Source: Sphingobium sp. AS12 (GTDB taxonomy: Bacteria > Pseudomonadota > Alphaproteobacteria > Sphingomonadales > Sphingomonadaceae). From it: a DNA stretch of 64,000 nucleotides. The stretch is from NCBI RefSeq assembly GCF_019097845.1, contig NZ_JAHRGM010000035.1:124001-188000 (forward strand). Reading direction: 5' to 3'. The first letter of the stretch is position 1; each line of letters starts with the position of its first letter. The position numbers and the translations under genes are program-made. The notes below the pieces were generated by a model. That model was not told the origin of the DNA, ran no database searches, and saw nothing but the letters and a program-made list of their open reading frames with translations. This document shows positions 61,768 through 64,000 of the stretch, one piece after another.

Positions 61768-63729
61768 TTAGGACAGGGGCGCCGAAGCCCAACGGCGCAG
61801 CTTGGCGTAGAGGCCGCCGATCACCAGCGCGAAGATGAGGATGGAGAGCGGCACCGCCCAATGGCTTTCCCCGACCAGCGCCAGCGGAGCGTCGCTGTCG
61901 GTCGCTGCGACGATCCCGGCGAAGGCGACGCCGAACAGGCTTTCGCCCACGATGAAGCCGGTGGCCATCAGCACGCCCATCCGCTCGGCAAATTCGGGGT
62001 GCGACTGGCGCAGCGCCCAGCGGTTGTAGAGATGGCCGATCACCGCGCCGACCGGGATCAGCAGGGTGAGCGCCATCGGCAGATAGATGCCCATGCCGAC
62101 CGCCAGCGGCGGCAGGCGCAGCTTGCCCGCCTTGCCCAGCAGTTCATCGACCAGCACCACGACCGCGCCGATGCCAGCACCGATGCCGATCAGCCCCCAG
62201 TCGAGATCGCCGCCCAGCACGCCCTTGGCCAGCGCAGAGATGAGCGCGGCCTGCGGGGCGGGCAGGGCGTTGGGTCCGGCACCCGGCGCGCCAGCAAAAC
62301 CGAAGGCGCTATTGAGCAGGTCCAGCACCGGCGGGATCACCAGCGCGCCGAACAGCACGCCCAGGATCAGCGCGATCTGCTGCTTCCACGGGGTCGCACC
62401 GACCAGCTGGCCGGTTTTAAGGTCCTGGAGATTGTCGTTGGAAATGGTGGCGATGCCGAACACGATGGCGGTGGTGAACAGCGCATAGGCGACCAGTGCC
62501 TGACTGCGATCCGGGTCGCCGCCCGATCCGTAAATCGCCGCCAGCATGAGCGACGCGCCCAGTACGGCGAGGATGCCGACGCCCGAAATCGGGCTGTTCG
62601 ACGCGCCGATCAGGCCCGCCATATAGCCGCAGACCGATGCGATGACGATGCCCGCAACCAGCACATAGGCGAGCGTCAGCGCGATCACCGGAATGGGATT
62701 GGCTGCGATCGGGCCGCCCTGTGCGAAAATCCAGAGCAGCACGCCGATCGGCAGCATCGACGCGACGATGGTGCCGCCAACAATGCCGATCGGCAGATCG
62801 CGCTCGGTCAGTTCGAGCAGACCCGCATTGCCCGCCTTGCGCGTGGCGTTGGCGACGAGGGCCGAGCGGATGCCGCTGACGATCGGGCCGAGAATTTTGA
62901 GCAGGGTCCAGATTGCCGCGACGCCGATCGTGCCTGCGCCGATGAAGCGCGCCTTCATGCGGAAGGTGGTGCCGACCAGCTCAGCCAGGTCAGCCCCCGC
63001 AGGGACCGGCGTGGTCAGATAGGGGACGATGCCGACCCAGCTGATCAGCAGGCCCACGAACATCGCAACGCCAACCGACAGGCCGACCAGATGACCCACG
63101 CCGATCAGCGCCATGGAGAAGCTGGTCGACATCGACGTCGCGCCCGCGCCTAATTTGAAGAAGGTGGCGGCTTCCTCGGCCAGCAGCTTGGTCTTGGCGA
63201 TAATGGAGAAGGCGGCGGCGGCGAGCGCGCTCAGCAGGATGGCGGACAGGCCGCGCTTATTCTCTTCTTCGCCCAGGCGCGATCCCGCCCCGACTTTCAG
63301 CACTTCGGCGGCAGCGACGCCTTCGGGATAGGGCAGGTCGGATCCGGTAACGAGCGCGCGGCGCAGCGGCACCGAATACATGACCCCCAATATGCCGCCC
63401 AGCGCGATGGTGCAGGCGGAAAGCCAGTAGGGGAAGCCCTGCCACCAGCCGATGATGACGAGGCCGGGCAGCACGAAGATGATCGCGGACAAGGTGCCCG
63501 CTGCCGATGCGATGGTCTGGACGATATTATTTTCCAGAATCGTGCCGGTGGCAAACAGCCGCAGCACCGCCATGGAGATGACCGCGGCGGGAATCGAGGT
63601 CGCGAAGGTCAGGCCGATCTTGAGGCCCAGATAGACGTTGGCGGCGGTGAAGATCAGGGTGATGAGCGCGCCGAGGATGACCCCGCGCAGCGTCAGTTCG
63701 GCCATCGCGCTGGCCTGTGCCTTCTCCAT
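61768..63729 (-). CDS. OPT-family oligopeptide transporter
   Basis: This 653-residue inner-membrane protein has about 16 helices. The OPT features are NVYLGLKIGLTFATSIPAA near residue 32, DLPYPEGVAAAEVLKVG near 130 and SNSPISGVGILAVLGASL in the middle. Members take up oligopeptides, glutathione or metal-chelate complexes with protons. The open frame continues upstream, but the ATG at 63729 follows AGGGTGACA. The family is frequent in sphingomonads. Confidence 0.92.
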   Translation of the reverse strand: MEKAQASAMAELTLRGVILGALITLIFTAANVYLGLKIGLTFATSIPAAVISMAVLRLFATGTILENNIVQTIASAAGTLSAIIFVLPGLVIIGWWQGFPYWLSACTIALGGILGVMYSVPLRRALVTGSDLPYPEGVAAAEVLKVGAGSRLGEEENKRGLSAILLSALAAAAFSIIAKTKLLAEEAATFFKLGAGATSMSTSFSMALIGVGHLVGLSVGVAMFVGLLISWVGIVPYLTTPVPAGADLAELVGTTFRMKARFIGAGTIGVAAIWTLLKILGPIVSGIRSALVANATRKAGNAGLLELTERDLPIGIVGGTIVASMLPIGVLLWIFAQGGPIAANPIPVIALTLAYVLVAGIVIASVCGYMAGLIGASNSPISGVGILAVLGASLMLAAIYGSGGDPDRSQALVAYALFTTAIVFGIATISNDNLQDLKTGQLVGATPWKQQIALILGVLFGALVIPPVLDLLNSAFGFAGAPGAGPNALPAPQAALISALAKGVLGGDLDWGLIGIGAGIGAVVVLVDELLGKAGKLRLPPLAVGMGIYLPMALTLLIPVGAVIGHLYNRWALRQSHPEFAERMGVLMATGFIVGESLFGVAFAGIVAATDSDAPLALVGESHWAVPLSILIFALVIGGLYAKLRRWASAPLS

Positions 63730-63823
63730 TGTCACCCTGAATCCCCTTGGCTTGGCGCTTGTCGTTGGAACTTGTAATAATGTTGCTTGGTTTTGGATCA
63801 ATCGGAAAGTGCGATCGGGCGGT

Positions 63824-64000
63824 TTATGACGCCTTTCTTGTCGCGCCCGCACCAGGCGCGACGCGATCGAGCCAATTGTCGATCAGCTGTGTCCAGCGCT
63901 GATAGCCCCGTGGGTTCATGTGCAGCCCGTCGGGGCGAAAAAGCGACGCGTCGGGCAGGCCGTCGCGCGCCAGCAGCACGCTGCCGACATCAAGATAGGT
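63824..64000 (-). CDS. SGNH/GDSL hydrolase, C-terminal end (5' end outside window)
   Basis: The 58 residues before the stop at 63824 include PDGLHMNPRGYQRW, the block V of SGNH esterases with the catalytic Asp-x-x-His. The rest of the gene lies beyond the window. It is encoded upstream of the OPT transporter, in the same direction, with 94 bp between. Confidence 0.85.
   Translation of the reverse strand, partial: TYLDVGSVLLARDGLPDASLFRPDGLHMNPRGYQRWTQLIDNWLDRVAPGAGATRKAS

Overview
The window is a 64 kb high-GC chromosomal segment of an alphaproteobacterium, almost certainly a sphingomonad (Sphingobium, Sphingomonas or Novosphingobium). The evidence is the gene families and their order: yajC-secD-secF followed by a Mth938-like gene, TonB-dependent receptors paired with exported hydrolases, a CrtZ carotenoid hydroxylase, gltD upstream of gltB, an rpsM-rpsK-rpoA-rplQ block, and codon use rich in G/C at third positions. 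No plasmid or phage backbone is present. Three tRNA genes (Gly-GCC, Pro-GGG, Leu-GAG) lie in it.

Region 1 (1-7350) is a quinoprotein-associated alcohol/aldehyde oxidation cluster: a DUF779 protein (cut by the window edge), an NAD aldehyde dehydrogenase, a pseudoazurin blue-copper carrier, a CXXXCW rhodanese-like protein, a SoxYZ-fusion carrier, a Tat-exported metallo-hydrolase and a TonB-dependent receptor. The PQQ dehydrogenase these families normally accompany is not in the window. Four transcription units here share one 17-bp promoter motif, always pointing towards the downstream gene; I read this as one regulon and consider it the most interesting regulatory signal in the window. Region 2 (7367-11159) is a paoABC-type periplasmic molybdenum aldehyde oxidoreductase operon.

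Region 3 (11521-15887), between tRNA-Gly and tRNA-Pro, is a decayed accessory island: a LuxR solo with an altered tail, a truncated nitrilase-like gene, a PilZ membrane protein, an IS200/IS605-like end, an ardC pseudogene and a small zinc-finger-like protein.

Region 4 (16090-33173) is mostly housekeeping: protein export (yajC, secD, secF), an apparently CTG-started Mth938 gene, an exported amidase, a DUF1801 protein, a yybP-ykoY manganese riboswitch ahead of a GDT1-family exporter, an NDUFA9-like protein, uppP, glutamate synthase (gltD and gltB with a DUF2059-like gene between), and an isolated endolysin-holin pair. Region 5 (33176-35285) is an arsR-arsC-acr3 operon plus a puzzling segment with small overlapping ORFs. 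Region 6 (36089-41202) holds the alpha-operon genes with a terminator hairpin in the leader, then a prolyl oligopeptidase.

Region 7 (41264-49867) includes a tetracycline-class MFS transporter and guaA. The 3' end of guaA carries a collapsed integrative element: a truncated integrase flanked by a 15-bp direct repeat of the guaA end. An aminotransferase, rmuC and crtZ follow. Region 8 (49903-64000) holds an sseA-metC-mscS operon in which mscS has two single-base frameshifts, a proline-rich membrane protein, queF, an M1 aminopeptidase, a divergent phytase/TonB-receptor pair with a possible Pho box, a DUF3606 protein, an OPT transporter and the end of an SGNH hydrolase.
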